Source: Circinella umbellata (taxonomy: Eukaryota; Mucoromycota; Mucoromycetes; Mucorales; Lichtheimiaceae). Taken from it: a stretch of 64,000 nt of DNA. Positions 1 through 11,900 of the stretch are shown here, in pieces (position 1 is the stretch's first letter; each line of letters opens with the position of its first letter). Where the stretch lies: positions 186,001 through 250,000 of the forward strand of contig JAIWNF010000015.1 in assembly GCA_025093555.1 (NCBI GenBank), read 5' to 3'. The notes below the pieces were generated by a model. That model saw only the letters and a program-made list of their open reading frames with translations, did not search any database and had not been told where the DNA came from. A program made the position numbers and the translations under genes.

Positions 1-636
1 AATTATTTGATAATATGATCCGAGAAATTTCATAAAAATACACGAATGAAGTCATTTTTTTGCGGGGGGGGGTAAGAAGTATCATTAAAAAGGTATAATT
101 GATTACATCATATTCGAAGGGGTAGTAATGAAAAATAACAGCAAATGGTTATCCTTTAAGACATGTGAGGGCGTCAATGTTTGCGATTTTCATATTGCGT
201 GCTAAATAGGTATTATACAAATTAACGGCTTCCTTCTTTACAACCAACACAATACTTGTGACATAGGGCCTTTCCAACTTTTCAAATATGCACACGATCG
301 TTTTGATTTTTTGATTTGTTGAGGATCGAGCTCGGAGAGCGGTGGATATAGTACGAATTGTATGTGATGGTAAATTACTGTTTTTGATAGCACATTGAAT
401 GTAAGTTGATTTTAGCAGGTACTCCAAAATAATTGCTTAATTTTGTCGACTATAGGTCCTATGACACATTATTCGCAACAATAAGCTAATCAAGTCCTCT
501 AGTGGTGTAACTTTGGCATTCAGTCGTGATTGCATGTGATAGTACTCCAAAGGATGACAACACTGAAAGTTACTAATTACAAACCGTTTAGATTCAAAAG
601 ACAAAGGTAATGAAGCACGGTGTTTGCTGTAATCTC
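1..636. other. Intergenic, no supported gene
   Basis: No gene could be supported. Two reverse-strand reading frames (149-427 and 437-703) are open, but they have no recognisable domain, no plausible splice connection, and the second overlaps a duplicated segment whose coding strand appears to be the other one. AT-rich, with a G-run near 64-71. Confidence 0.5.
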
Positions 637-774
637 TTAACATGCGTACAGATTGTACCCTGCACTTAACTCTCTTCCCGTCTGATTTCTTCAAAATTTT
701 CATATGGATGAAAGATAAGCCGCATAGTAAAGTGAAGTGTAAACAACAACTTCATCAAAAAAACTAATTTTTTT
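637..774 (+). pseudogene. Gene fragment (copy A of an inverted duplication)
   Basis: A short forward reading frame between stops contains the peptide LHLTLFPSDFFKIFIWMKDK, then HSKVK and a Lys/Gln tail. Nearly the same peptide is encoded on the opposite strand at 901-1000. At least four differences between the copies are silent third-position changes in this frame, which suggests the frame was under coding constraint before the copies decayed. There is no start codon context and nothing else of the gene. I do not recognise the family; a multicopy Mucoralean gene is a guess. Confidence 0.35.
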
Positions 775-995
775 TTCCATTTCTTTTTTATATACTCTAA
801 TGAAATTAAAAAAAATTATCTATGACATACCTTTTTTTTTACATTAAACAGTATGCTATAATTTTATTTCTTATGTACCATTTTAAGCTTAATAGCTTTT
901 TTAATGAAGTTGCTTACCCTTAACTTTACTATGCGACTTATCTTTCATCCATATGAAAATTTTAAAGAAATTGGACGGGAAGAGAGTTAAGTGCA
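661..995. repeat. Inverted repeat, ~100-bp arms with ~130-bp spacer
   Basis: Arm 661-764 on the plus strand matches the reverse complement of 896-995 with few mismatches and one small indel. The spacer (765-895) is A/T-rich and non-coding. See the two gene-fragment entries for the encoded peptide. Confidence 0.8.
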
Positions 996-1187
996 TTGAA
1001 TGTACATCACCAATTAACACTGATTCCACACGTTCTGATGCATAATTTGCGATGCACTTGTTTACAATATCTTGATGATAAATTTCTTGTACCAAACTTG
1101 CATCCCATTCAAAACCATTTGTGATCGTATGGTAGGTAGTATCATTTGTCAACAGTTTATCCAATGCTGGGGGAAGCTGGGTATGTA
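901..1187 (-). pseudogene. Gene fragment (copy B of an inverted duplication)
   Basis: Reverse-strand open frame of about 90 residues. Its C-terminal part (MHLTLFPSNFFKIFIWMKDK and following residues) matches copy A at 637-774. The upstream part contains FEWDASLVQEIYHQDIVNKC and reads like normal protein. No ATG begins the frame; it continues upstream into a possible acceptor near 1175-1190, so this looks like a terminal exon or a truncated copy. No known domain recognised. It could still be the last exon of a live gene whose other exons I cannot identify. Confidence 0.35.
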
Positions 1188-1586
1188 CAACATAAATGCA
1201 TATAAGCCAAAATGATTTATATATTATAGTCTGTGCTTATTCTTTATGATACTTTCATTAATTAAAAGTACTACCTACATCGGTAAAGAGGGTTTAAATA
1301 AAAGATATTCAAGTTCTCTGATAAATAAAAATTAATATCAGCTTATAATCTTATTGTGAGAACCTTATATCATATTATCAAGTATCAAGAGTTATTAAAG
1401 ACTGTAGGATGGTAAAGCACCACAGAAGTCAGCGGAGTCAAATTAAACAGTCCTGAGGAGGATGGCACGACCCGCAGGATGGTCATACTTTATTCAGGTA
1501 AAAAAAAAGAACCGATCCCTTTTCTTTTCCAGCCCTTATTCTTCAACACTAAAAAAAATAAAAAAAAGGGCGTCCTTCATTTAAAT

Positions 1587-3740
1587 ATGATGCCAAATAC
1601 ACAAATAGAAACTAGTGATACTACAAATTCAACAAATGATAATGATCAAACAATCAACAATGTTAAAAAACAACAAGAAGAAACACCTCAATTAAACGTA
1701 CAAACATCTAATAATAATAATAATAATAATAGTGATAGTGATATTACTGATAACAATAATAATATTTGTGACAATCGACTACAACGCGAGTTACCCATCT
1801 TGAAACAATTTGTTGACATTTTATTAAAGTACAAACAAGAAAAAAAAAACCTTTCTCTTCTTTTATGAATGTAATATTGGGTGGGTTCCACATACATACA
1901 CAGACACGCTTACTATGATTATTATTATTTTTATTGTTTAGAACGGATAAATATGGTATTTTGGATTTATTAGATAACAATGATCCAATTACAGTTGAAG
2001 CAATAGAAGCAAAACTTGTTGATTATACAAGTTTAACTGAATTCAAGGTAATAATATAGACCCACCCTTGCCTTTCTCTCTCTTATTATATAATATAATA
2101 TATAACCAAGATATATATCTATATATATATATATAGCATGATATACAATTGGCTTTTCGTACAGTATTACCTAAATTAGATGATCAACACCGAGAAGCTT
2201 TTGATAAATTGCATGAATTTGCTATGGCAACATTACAATTCGAAAGTCAACGATTGAAACGAAAATTTCCTGAAATGGATAATGATACAATGGATATGGA
2301 GGAAGATAATGAAATAGAAGATGAAGAAAAACAAATAGCACTTTTTCGTTCAACTATGGATGGATTTATATTTACAAATGCTATACCAAGTTCTTTTATT
2401 GATAATACAAAAGAAAAACTTCGTAAGTATACTATATTTATATATATGTTTTTTTTTTGCGTTGGCTCTGAAATCATTCACTTAATAATATATATATGTG
2501 TATGTGTGGGTACATGAATAGCTGCTGGTGTTCAAGAATTAGCTATATACCCTACACCTGCAACAACCGAAGTTCCAACATTAAGAAATACAATTCCTCC
2601 ACCACCAAGATTTCCATCAAGGATACATCGACATGAAGATAAGCAAACAGTTCCAAGTAATGTAACCCACTCTTTTTAACCCCACCTTTTTTTAGGAAAA
2701 AAAGAGATATTTACTAATAATTATAACTGCAAACACACAAAAAAACCATGATTTTATTAGTTCAATGGTTAGATTATGGTGTATTCTCAAGTTTTGCTCC
2801 TACGCGTGATTCAAATCAAGCTAATGTATCATATGAACATACTTATATGGGCCGTGTGGCTAAACGATTTAGAAAATGGGAAAAGAAACAACGAAGTTTA
2901 CAAACATTGGGAAAACCAACAAGTCCTCCAAAATCTGTTATGCAACAACAACAAATCAATAATAATAACACAAAAGATGAGAGTAATAATAGCGACAGTG
3001 ATACTAATAAAGGAGAAGAAATTGATACACAATGGCTTAAAGAACAAGGATTGAACGTAGAAGCTATTATGGAAGCAACACAAAATGGAACAATAAATAT
3101 AGGTGATTTTATTGGCAATGATGAACAAGATATGGAAGGCATTTTAGAACGAAATAATGAATTATTAAGTTATTTATCTCAATATCAAGAATATCGATTT
3201 GGTCTTGGTGATGCTCGATGGGGAAATATTGATGAAATTGAACGAAATATTGGTAAAGTTGATTGTTTATTTTTTATTTATTTATTTTTTTTTGCTGATA
3301 AATAAATTGTGTATGTATGTTATTATATAGCCAAAGCATTAGAAAAACGAATGCATAAATTAGCATCCAAAGTACAACCAAAAGATCTTACAGATTCTTC
3401 AGCAGTGGAAGCAGCTATGGATCGATTACCTTTAAAGGAACCAGCTTATCGAGGAACTTTACCACCTAATAAATTCTTTGCATACCCAACTCAAGAAAAA
3501 TTGGAACCTATTCCACCTTTAGCTAATATGTTACCTGGTTATGCAAAAGAACATTGGCGATTAGTAGATGTTCCACCTGTTCCTATGAAAACTACTTCTA
3601 ATAATAATAATAATAATAATCATTATTCTCACCCCTATCCATATTATCATCCACAACAACAACAACAACAACAACGAACACATCATCATTCATCAGCATC
3701 TAATTCTTCTTCTCCTTATCGTGCTTCACCATCAAAATAA
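1587..3740 (+). CDS. Rsc58-like bromodomain protein (chromatin remodelling subunit)
   Basis: Six exons: 1587-1828, 1942-2047, 2137-2422, 2522-2656, 2761-3252, 3331-3740; 556 aa. All junctions use GT-AG and keep frame. After an Asn-rich head, the segment from about residue 70 (LPILKQFVDILLK, then TDKYGILDLLDNNDPITVEA and EFKHDIQLAFRTVLP) looks like a divergent bromodomain. Further on comes IQWLDYGVFSSFAPTRDS, similar to the segment after the bromodomain in fungal Rsc58, a subunit of the RSC nucleosome remodeller in the nucleus. The C-terminus has LANMLPGYAKEHWRLVDVPP, then Asn, Gln and Ser-rich runs. Yeast Rsc58 is of similar size. An alternative 5' exon (ATG at 1461, donor at 1497) could splice in frame to about 1533 and add residues; I used the ATG pair at 1587. 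Function is inferred from weak similarity; any bromodomain-type chromatin protein would fit. Confidence 0.6.
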
Positions 3741-3900
3741 TTTTTCTTTTAAATAATTAAAATCAGGCACCCATATATGAAAGAGAAGAGAGAGGCTTAG
3801 CTAACTCGAGGCGAGCGGAATTACATCCCCCCTCCCCTTCCTCTACCTAATGGGAAAAAAAAATAATAAATTGAACAAAAAAACTTGAAAAATAAAAAAT

Positions 3901-3942
3901 TTTCCTTCTCTCCCTTTTTTTTTTTCTTCCAACTTTTTTTTT
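3901..3942 (+). promoter_or_regulatory. Pyrimidine-rich leader of the RPS9 gene
   Basis: Almost uninterrupted C/T tract ending about ten bases before the RPS9 start codon. Such tracts are common just upstream of highly expressed fungal genes; the role here is inferred. Confidence 0.4.
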
Positions 3943-3949
3943 AAAAAAT

Positions 3950-4612
3950 ATGACGGGTGCTTACAGAACTTACAGCAAGACTTACAAGGTCCCCAAGCGT
4001 CCTTATGAATCCGCTCGCCTTGACCAAGAATTGAAATTGGTTGGTGAATATGGTTTAAAGAACAAGAAGGAAGTATGGCGTGTTGGATTAACTCTTTCCA
4101 AGATTCGTCGTGCTGCTCGTGAATTGCTTACTCTTGATGAAAAAGATCCCCGTCGTCTTTTCGAAGGTAATGCTTTGATTCGTCGTTTGGTTCGTATTGG
4201 TGTCTTGGATGAATCTCGCATGAAGCTTGATTTCGTTTTGTCTTTGAAGATTGAAGACTTTTTGGAACGTCGTTTACAAACTCAAGTTTTCAAGTCTGGT
4301 TTGGCCAAGTCTATTCATCACGCTCGTGTCTTGATTCGTCAACGTCACATTCGTGTTGGTAAGCAAATTGTCAATGTTCCTTCTTTCATTGTTCGTTTGG
4401 TATGTATTTTTTTTTTTGTTTCTTATGAAAAAAAAAAGGATTGTATTTTATATGATTTTTATTAACATTATTTTTTTTTCTCTTAACAGGATTCTCAAAA
4501 GCACATTGATTTTGCTTTGACCTCTCCTTATGGTGGTGGTCGTGCTGGTCGCGTCAAGAGAAAGAGAGCTGCTGCCGCTGCTGGTGGTGAAGAAGAAGAA
4601 GATGAAGAGTAA
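3950..4612 (+). CDS. RPS9: 40S ribosomal protein S9 (uS4)
   Basis: Two exons, 3950-4399 and 4490-4612; 190 aa, the usual length for eukaryotic uS4. The protein starts [20 protein letters not shown], typical of the family, and carries the S4 RNA-binding region ([30 protein letters not shown], broken here as [13 protein letters not shown] and [10 protein letters not shown]) near residues 110-145. The short last exon begins [10 protein letters not shown] and ends in a basic then acidic tail (KRKRAAAA... EEEEDEE). It acts in the small ribosomal subunit, in decoding-site accuracy and early 40S assembly. Codon use differs from its neighbours (more GTC, CGT, AAG), as expected for a highly expressed gene. 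The intron lies late in the gene and splits no codon. Very secure. Confidence 0.97.
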
Positions 4613-5646
4613 ATCTTTTTCTAAAAAAAAAACAAACTATATTTGGTTTCTTTTTTTTTAAAAAAAAACCTTTCTTTGGCTGTTGTAATGAACCTTTGCA
4701 TTTCCGTTCCAAAAAAAAAATAATAAAAAAAGATGTATTTCTTTCATCTATTCCATTTTTTTTTAAATATATATCAAAAATATATATATTGGATTGCAAA
4801 GCACCTGTTATTCTTTTATTTAAAAAAAAAGAAACAGTATCATTTCACAACTAGCAATTTTGAATTTTGTTTTCCATGTCAGGTAAGTAATATTTATTGG
4901 GAAACTTAAAAGAAAAAAAAAAGTAATAAGAGAAGAGAGAGAAGAGATACATTTTTTTTATTATTGTGCTTCGCTCATGTTTAAACTTGTTTGTTTTTTT
5001 ATGCAGTTAAAAAAAAAGAGACTCTTATTTGTTTCTTTTCTCTCTCTTATTCTTTATTTCTTTTTCTTTTCTTATTATTCAAATTGCTTTTTGTGATTAT
5101 TCTGTTCTCTTTTTTTCTTTTAAAGAAGAGGTGTTTGTTTTTTTAAATTGTGTGTCTTTTTAATGAGTGTTATTGGGTGATGTGGTAAAATGTTATTCCA
5201 AAAAAGAAAATAGATACAGCTGTTGTGTATGCTGGTAAATAAAGTAAATTTTTATAATGCTAAAAGTAAAAAATAATAATAATGGTATTTAATAATAAAT
5301 AAAATAAAGAGTAACTTAACTACAGTCTGACTACCATTTCAGAGGGAATGTTATAAAAGAAGAATGGTTTTTTTTTTGGTGTTGTGTTAATTGTTAAATT
5401 TGAAGAAAAAAAATGGCGTTTTGTTGTTTTCGAGTACGTAGTATATATATAAATATGTGTGTTTGGTAATGCGAGGGTGTGGTTATAAAAAAAGAAGTAA
5501 ATTACTAGGGGGGAGGGGAGAAAGAAAGTTGAAAGAGGGTGGGGGGAGATAAGAAAGTTTATATAATGCCAAAACAAAAAAATAAGAATAAAAATAATAA
5601 GAATAAGAATAAGAATACGTAAGAATAATAAGAACAATAATAAAAA
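4613..5646. other. Intergenic between convergent genes
   Basis: Shared 3' space of RPS9 (+) and the Frizzled-like gene (-). Poly-T/poly-A runs, TC-rich stretches and AATAAA-like signals (near 5238 and 5297), suitable for 3' ends on both strands. No coding sequence seen. Confidence 0.6.
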
Positions 5647-8320
5647 CTACAGAGCAAAAAATTGATCACCATGCTTTTCACGACCTCCTCTTGCACCAAT
5701 GGATAAACGAATATCATAAATTAAATCATTCCATTCTCTCCAAAGGGATCGTTTTCCGAAAATTAAAAAGATCCATACACCAATTAAACTAACTAAAGCT
5801 TCAGCTGTAATCATTAATCCAAAAGGTGGCATATGATTACTTATAACATGAGTACAGCTGTCTTGAGTATTATCAGGATTCATCATACATGAAAGCCAAT
5901 CAAAAATAGTATCATCATCTTTTGTAAGACTTGACATGCGAGGAATTTGAGTAAAGTAAAAGATCTATTATATAAACTGTGTTTAGTATATATAATATAT
6001 AGAAAGAGGATGAAAAAGTAATCTTACCCAATAGAATAATACAGTAGCAAGTGCAACAATAGCTAATAATAAAGCACGCCATTGAATTTTGACAGCTGTA
6101 AGTACATGTTTATGTTTACGTGCAGCCATTTGATTACGATTCATGGAATTAACAGAGAGCGATTGAGATAAGTCGGATTCTTGACTTTCTTTCATAGCAA
6201 CCTAATAAAAAAAAGATATACGTTTTGTTAGTATCCTAGCATCCATAAAATCAATAGAATGTTTTTTTCTTTGTTAGTTACCCTGGCAATATAAAGAAAA
6301 GTGACAATATGTAATAAGAAAGCTGGACAAACAATAGCTGCCATGGGGTAAAAAAATAAATCAAAAATACGATCCACTGATACTAAGCATAAATTGGCAA
6401 ATTCAAATTTGACTTTATGCATTCCAAGACAAACAGCCATAAATGCTGTGGGTATACCCCAACAAAATATACTTAAATAAATATATTTGTCTGTAAAAAA
6501 ATTGGAATTCCAAACAGTGTGAACATGTAAATTAACAATCAATGCACTACACCATAATACGGTTGCCAAGGATGCGAAAATCAATATAGCACCTATAATG
6601 TATATATATATATATAAAGTTTTAAGTATATTACAACGAAAACCCCGTGTTTTGGGGGGTGGGGCGATTATAGAATATATTCTTTTTTTTTGTCTTACCT
6701 TGAGCGGCACATAAAGGATTATTATCTTGATCACTGGGATTAATAGCATCTGCACATTGTAATCGTTTTGTGTCACCAATAGAAAAGAATACAACCATAC
6801 TGAATAAAAAGATAGCTAAAGAAAAGTTCAAAATCAAAAGGGATGGATGTCTTATTGATATATATATATATATATATAAAGTTAATATACGCTTCTTAGG
6901 TTTGGAAAATAGTTATATGTACGTATTTCAAAAAATAATAATAATTTACCTTCTTTTATCCGGTAAAACTAAATAACTTATGACAAGAATAAAAGAAACA
7001 ACAGCTGAGATGAATCGAACAATGTTGGTGGCCAAAAAACCGTGCGTTGTCCAACCTTCATTAAAAAACTAAAGGTAATACCAAAGTTTAGCCCAACTTT
7101 TTTTTCCTTATCTAGCTCTATCTATCTCTATATTACTATATAAGAGGGAAATCAATTTCTTCTTTTTTTTTTTACCAAATCTTGAGCAGGACATGGCATA
7201 CAACAACCGAATCGACAATAAGTTGGATTAGTTGAATCATTTGTACCCGTTTTCGCTTCAGGATCTTTAATAAAAGGTGCAGGACATTCAGCCATAACAA
7301 ATCCTTGAGGAATAGCTTTTAAATTTAATCCAGCTTGACTTTTTTCAACTTCAAAAAAAAAAAAATTAATTAATTAATTATTTATAAATCTTTTTTTTTT
7401 TTGACTTTTGCCCAAATAAAAAAATTTACCTTTTGCTGAGATATAATTACAACTTTCATCAGGTTGTAATGTTGCATTGGTGATAGGAGAAACAGCATTA
7501 CAATCAGGAAGTAATTGTGTTTCACCCATCATGGCAAAAGAATTTTTACATACTTTAGTAGCATCTTGACAAGTAGATGAACATCCTGCCCATACTTCTT
7601 GTTCTATAATAATATTATTGAATAAATATTAGCTAATAATATTTTACAGATTCCGCGCGCGTGCGCCCCCTCTTTCCCGCCTTTTTTTAAAAAAAACAGA
7701 CGAGGGGTAGTGGTGGTGAGGGAGGGGGTGGAAAGTGAGGGAAAGCGGAGAGAAGAAAAAGATTAATTACTTACGTTGATCAGTACTAGTACCACATTTT
7801 GGAAAATAAAAAGAACATACATATCGAAAATAAGTATCAGTACAATAAGGATCCACAGGACCTAAAGTTGCATTAAGTTTGGCAAGTGTTGAAAGTTGTT
7901 TTTCAATCTGATCAATTTGAACAATACCACCGGTATAAACATCATAATCGACATAACCCTAATAATTATCATAGTATATATACCCCACACACACAACAAC
8001 ATATATAGATTTAATTTTTCCAAGATTGTTTAACCGGGGTTTGAAAAATAATGATGATATAAAAGTTGAATTTAAGCTTACAGCACACACTTGTCCAGTA
8101 TATTGAGTACAAACTGCTGCTTTACTGCCACCACCTTTTTTTTTAAATAAACAAATAAATAAAAAGATTAGATCATATATATATAAGAGGGTTTTAGTGT
8201 AAAGGAAAAGAAAATATATATCAACATACCAGATTCTTGACCAGAAACTAATAATATGAACCAAGAAAAGATTACAAATAAACTGTTTATCAAAATCATG
8301 TTATTTTCTCGCGGTCTCAT
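5647..8320 (-). CDS. Frizzled/Smoothened-like seven-transmembrane receptor
   Basis: Ten exons, 5' to 3' on the minus strand: 8320-8230, 8134-8082, 7958-7775, 7603-7430, 7348-7176, 7068-6950, 6850-6699, 6592-6282, 6201-6028, 5964-5647; 582 aa. A signal peptide (MILINSLFVIFSWFILLVSG, beginning at the second Met) is followed by a Cys-rich ectodomain to about residue 225, with CSFYFPKCGT, CSSTCQDATKVC and CRFGCCMPCP, comparable to the Frizzled CRD. Seven hydrophobic helices follow: about 236-258, 267-285, 316-340, 353-373, 390-414, 460-480 and 520-545. After helix 7 comes GKRSLWREW. Fungal Frizzled-like proteins are known in Mucoromycota and a few other lineages but not in yeasts; ligands are unknown. 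It should act at the plasma membrane or an endomembrane as a sensor. The tail is short (about 40 residues). Start could be either of two Mets (8320 or 8299). Family call is strong, function unknown. Confidence 0.9.
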
Positions 8321-8904
8321 TTTTAATGGGAATTTTGTGTGTAAAATTTATATGATTTTGATTTTATGTCGAATAATAATAATAATAATAAAAAGGAACG
8401 GTTTGGGTTTTTGTGTTGTTTAAAATGAACTTTTAAGAGATTTTCCCCTTTTCCTTTTTTTTTTTTAGGTCGTTGTTGTCCAGCAAGAAAAAAAAAAAAA
8501 AAAAGGTAGAGAGAGAGAGAGAGAAAGAGAAAGAGAAAGAGAAAGAAAGAAAGAACAGAAACTTCGGGTTTCAAGAAGAAGAAGAAGAAGAAAGGAGGAA
8601 CACAAGAACAGAAAACTCTTTAAACCAAAGCTAACTAACAAAAAAAAAACACGAAATAAAAAAACTCGCACAAAAATTCCATATATAGTTCGGACATTTG
8701 ATTTTCTCGAGACCTTATTTACAAGTGTAACGTTTACTGTTTTTTAAATTTTGTTTATTAAGGTGCGGCTTTTCTTTGTAGTGCGCGCGCATTTTGTTGG
8801 ATTGTTTATATATATATTATTCAGCAAAAAGCTGAAATAAATTTATTTTCATAGGGTTATTTTGATTATATATATATATATATGTGTGTGTGTGTATATT
8901 ATTT
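8321..8904. other. Intergenic with GA/GAAA and GAA microsatellite
   Basis: Upstream region of the Frizzled-like gene, behind the 3' end of the PMT gene. Purine-rich microsatellite at about 8506-8593 (GA, then GAAA/GAAAGA, then GAA units), preceded by a poly-A run. No gene seen. Confidence 0.6.
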
Positions 8905-11900
8905 CTATGATGACGATGATGAAGATAATGAATTGATAGCTTCAAAGTTATTATTATTTTTACCAATAGCATCAGATACTATATTCACCATATCTCCAAC
9001 TTCAGGTGGTAATTCTTGATCTTTAGCAAAATAGGATTTAATTGCATTTTGGAATTTACCAATTGTATTACCGTCAATTTGTTTGCCATAATAATCAGAA
9101 TAATTATCATGGAACCTTAAAAAAGAAGAACAAAAAAAATTAGTTATGATATTTATAAACAAAGAAAAGGAAAAAAAGGAAAACAAAAAACACTTACTGA
9201 ACACAATCAAAATCCCAAGTAGAACGCCATTTATGATCAGTACATGCTTTTTTAGTCCAAGGTTCACCATAAGTAAGTGGTATAAATTGTCTATATACCA
9301 TAATAAATAATAAAACCGTAACAATAGCCACCATAATTCTCTTTTTTTGTTTTAACCGGATCGTAAGAAGATCAAAAGTAACACCAAATACAAGAATGGA
9401 AAAGTAGAGTGCTGGCATATAATGATGCAGGAACAACTGTCTTCCCATTAAGAAAAATGGAAAATAGTGTAAGAACCAACCCACGAGGAAAAAGCCTGCT
9501 GATTCATCATAGAATCTCCGCAATCCTTTTTTTTATTTAAAAAGTATTTTGAGTTTAGAAAAAATCCAACCTTTTTTTTTTAGCATATGAAAAAAAAAAA
9601 AAAAAAAAAGATCTACATACCTCCTAATTTAATATGAATCCCTCTTTTGTCCAGCAATAAGAAGGTGAAACGAAATACTAAATAAGCGACAATGGATGCT
9701 GAGCATACCCAATAAATCAATGGATTTCCTAATAGATATAAATGATGATGATCTTTGCCCCAGAAATTGATACCACGTCGTAATAATGGCCATGACTATT
9801 TTGTTTTTGTTTTTTTTAGTATAGAAATGTAATATAGGGTTGCTTAGTTTTTAGTTTCCATGGTAATAAAATATTTCTTACCTCAGGACGTGAATCATAT
9901 GGATGAGAAGCAGTCAAACCTTTATTGACATCCCACATGACTTTATTCAATTCTAAAAATTTTGAAATAAATCCTGGTTTTCGATAATTGACTTTTTCTG
10001 CATCCGGTGGTACTATGAAAGATTCAGATTTTTTTTTAGTCTCATCTCACTCATCTTCACTCTAATAACTCCTTTTCAATATCCATCACACACACACACA
10101 CACACATATATATACAAAACTTACATAATTCATTCTCGGTTGATTCAATATACCACATAGTTTTTGGTAATTTTCCATTATTGATACAGGTCACTTCTTG
10201 TTGACCCCAACCCCACTCAGGAAGTTTGACAGAATGTGAGAAAAGTGCACAGTTACGTAAAACGTGAACAAGCCGGAATTTAGAATGTAAAGTACGTAAT
10301 CGATCTTTAGATTCAGGATCATGTTTATCATAATCTACAATTTCAACCCGCCAATAATCATTCGCATCTCCATCAAATCCCGGGAATCCATAGGCACTAT
10401 TCGGGGGGGGTTTCATTTAGTTTCAATATAATAGTTTTCTTTTTTTAATCCATCCTATATAACGTATTTGTACCTGACTTCATTGTGATATTCAAGATCA
10501 GTTACTGGAGGTCGATGATTATGTGAATGAAGTCGTTTATTGGATTCAGGATGAACAATTCGAACCACATCACCATGTTTCACATATTCAATCCCAGTTA
10601 CTTCTTCTGTCTCCTTTTTATAGATTTTAAACCAATTGTTATTGTCACGATGTGGATATAACGTCACTTGTTGCTCTATAATATGAATTTTATACTTTTT
10701 TAGTTATTTTTTATGAAAACCCGAACATTCGGGGAGCTTAAAATAAAAAAAAACTCACGTTTACTTCCACTAGGATAATTATGTGGATGCGAATGTAAAT
10801 AACCACCACGCGTGGCCATATGCCGAATATAGACTTTAGATCCATAGGCAATATCTATAGAATCATTTTAATTTGAATTTTTTTTTTCCTTATCTTTTTT
10901 TTCCATTTTTAAACTATTAAATTAATCTTTTTTTAGATAATTTTAATTTTTTTACCAATTGGTGTATCCGCTAATTTATGACCTGCTAAAGATTGTTGAA
11001 ATTCGGGAGACATAAAACCATTTCCTTCACCACTATTAGGTAATGTATGAAAATGAATTCTAAACATAATCATATAAGTTACTATAGGAATAACAATTAA
11101 ACATAGACTACGTGCAGCGAAATGACGTGCAAAAATAGGCTTTATATATTTATACTTTAGTAAAAAAAAAAAAAAAACATTTTTTTCCTACTTTTGTTCC
11201 TTCCAACCTTTTTCCTCCCAAAATAACAAATGTATAGAAATAAATTTGACTTACCAAAGGAATTCGTGTATTACCCCATATTTCCCAAAGATTTTTGATA
11301 GTTGAAACACCCACAGTAGCAATAGTAAATAAACCCACCCATTTACAGCTTACAGTTAAACCTAATCCAAGACCTGTAAGTGCTAACCAGAAATACCACC
11401 AAAATTGAAAGGGTCTATAATAAAAGGGTGATTAGTTTATATTTTATATATATATCCCTATTGAAATTGTTGCCATGAGACGCGTCTTTCTCTTCTAATA
11501 GACGAGTACATACCGATGTTGTTGATTGTGAAAATTAATCCATGTCAATGTAGTAGCTGCTGTAAATGATAATAATACAGGATCGAGAAGAATATGACGA
11601 TTATTGGTAATAAGACCATTTTCTATATATTTTTTTCAAAATTGTATATAAATATTATATATATTAATTATCATTCTTTTTTCTCAAAACATAAAAAGAA
11701 AAAAGATATATATTATTAGAACTTTACCATAACACACCATTAATGCTGCCACTACACCAGCTGCAACAGAATGACCGGATGATCTTAAAGTCCAATAAGC
11801 AATAGGTACTGTTAAAACACCATTTAATGCACAAAAAACACGCATAGGTATATAAGGTACACCAGGTTCAATATAATCTTTTCCAATATCTTTAAAATCA

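Noticed and set aside
149..703. Two reverse-strand open frames of about 90 codons each
   Set aside because: No domains and no splicing link; the second overlaps the inverted duplication, where substitution pattern favours coding on the opposite strand.
5320..5637. 105-codon reverse frame beyond the Frizzled-like gene
   Set aside because: Low-complexity Leu/Ile/Phe translation of AT-rich 3' DNA.
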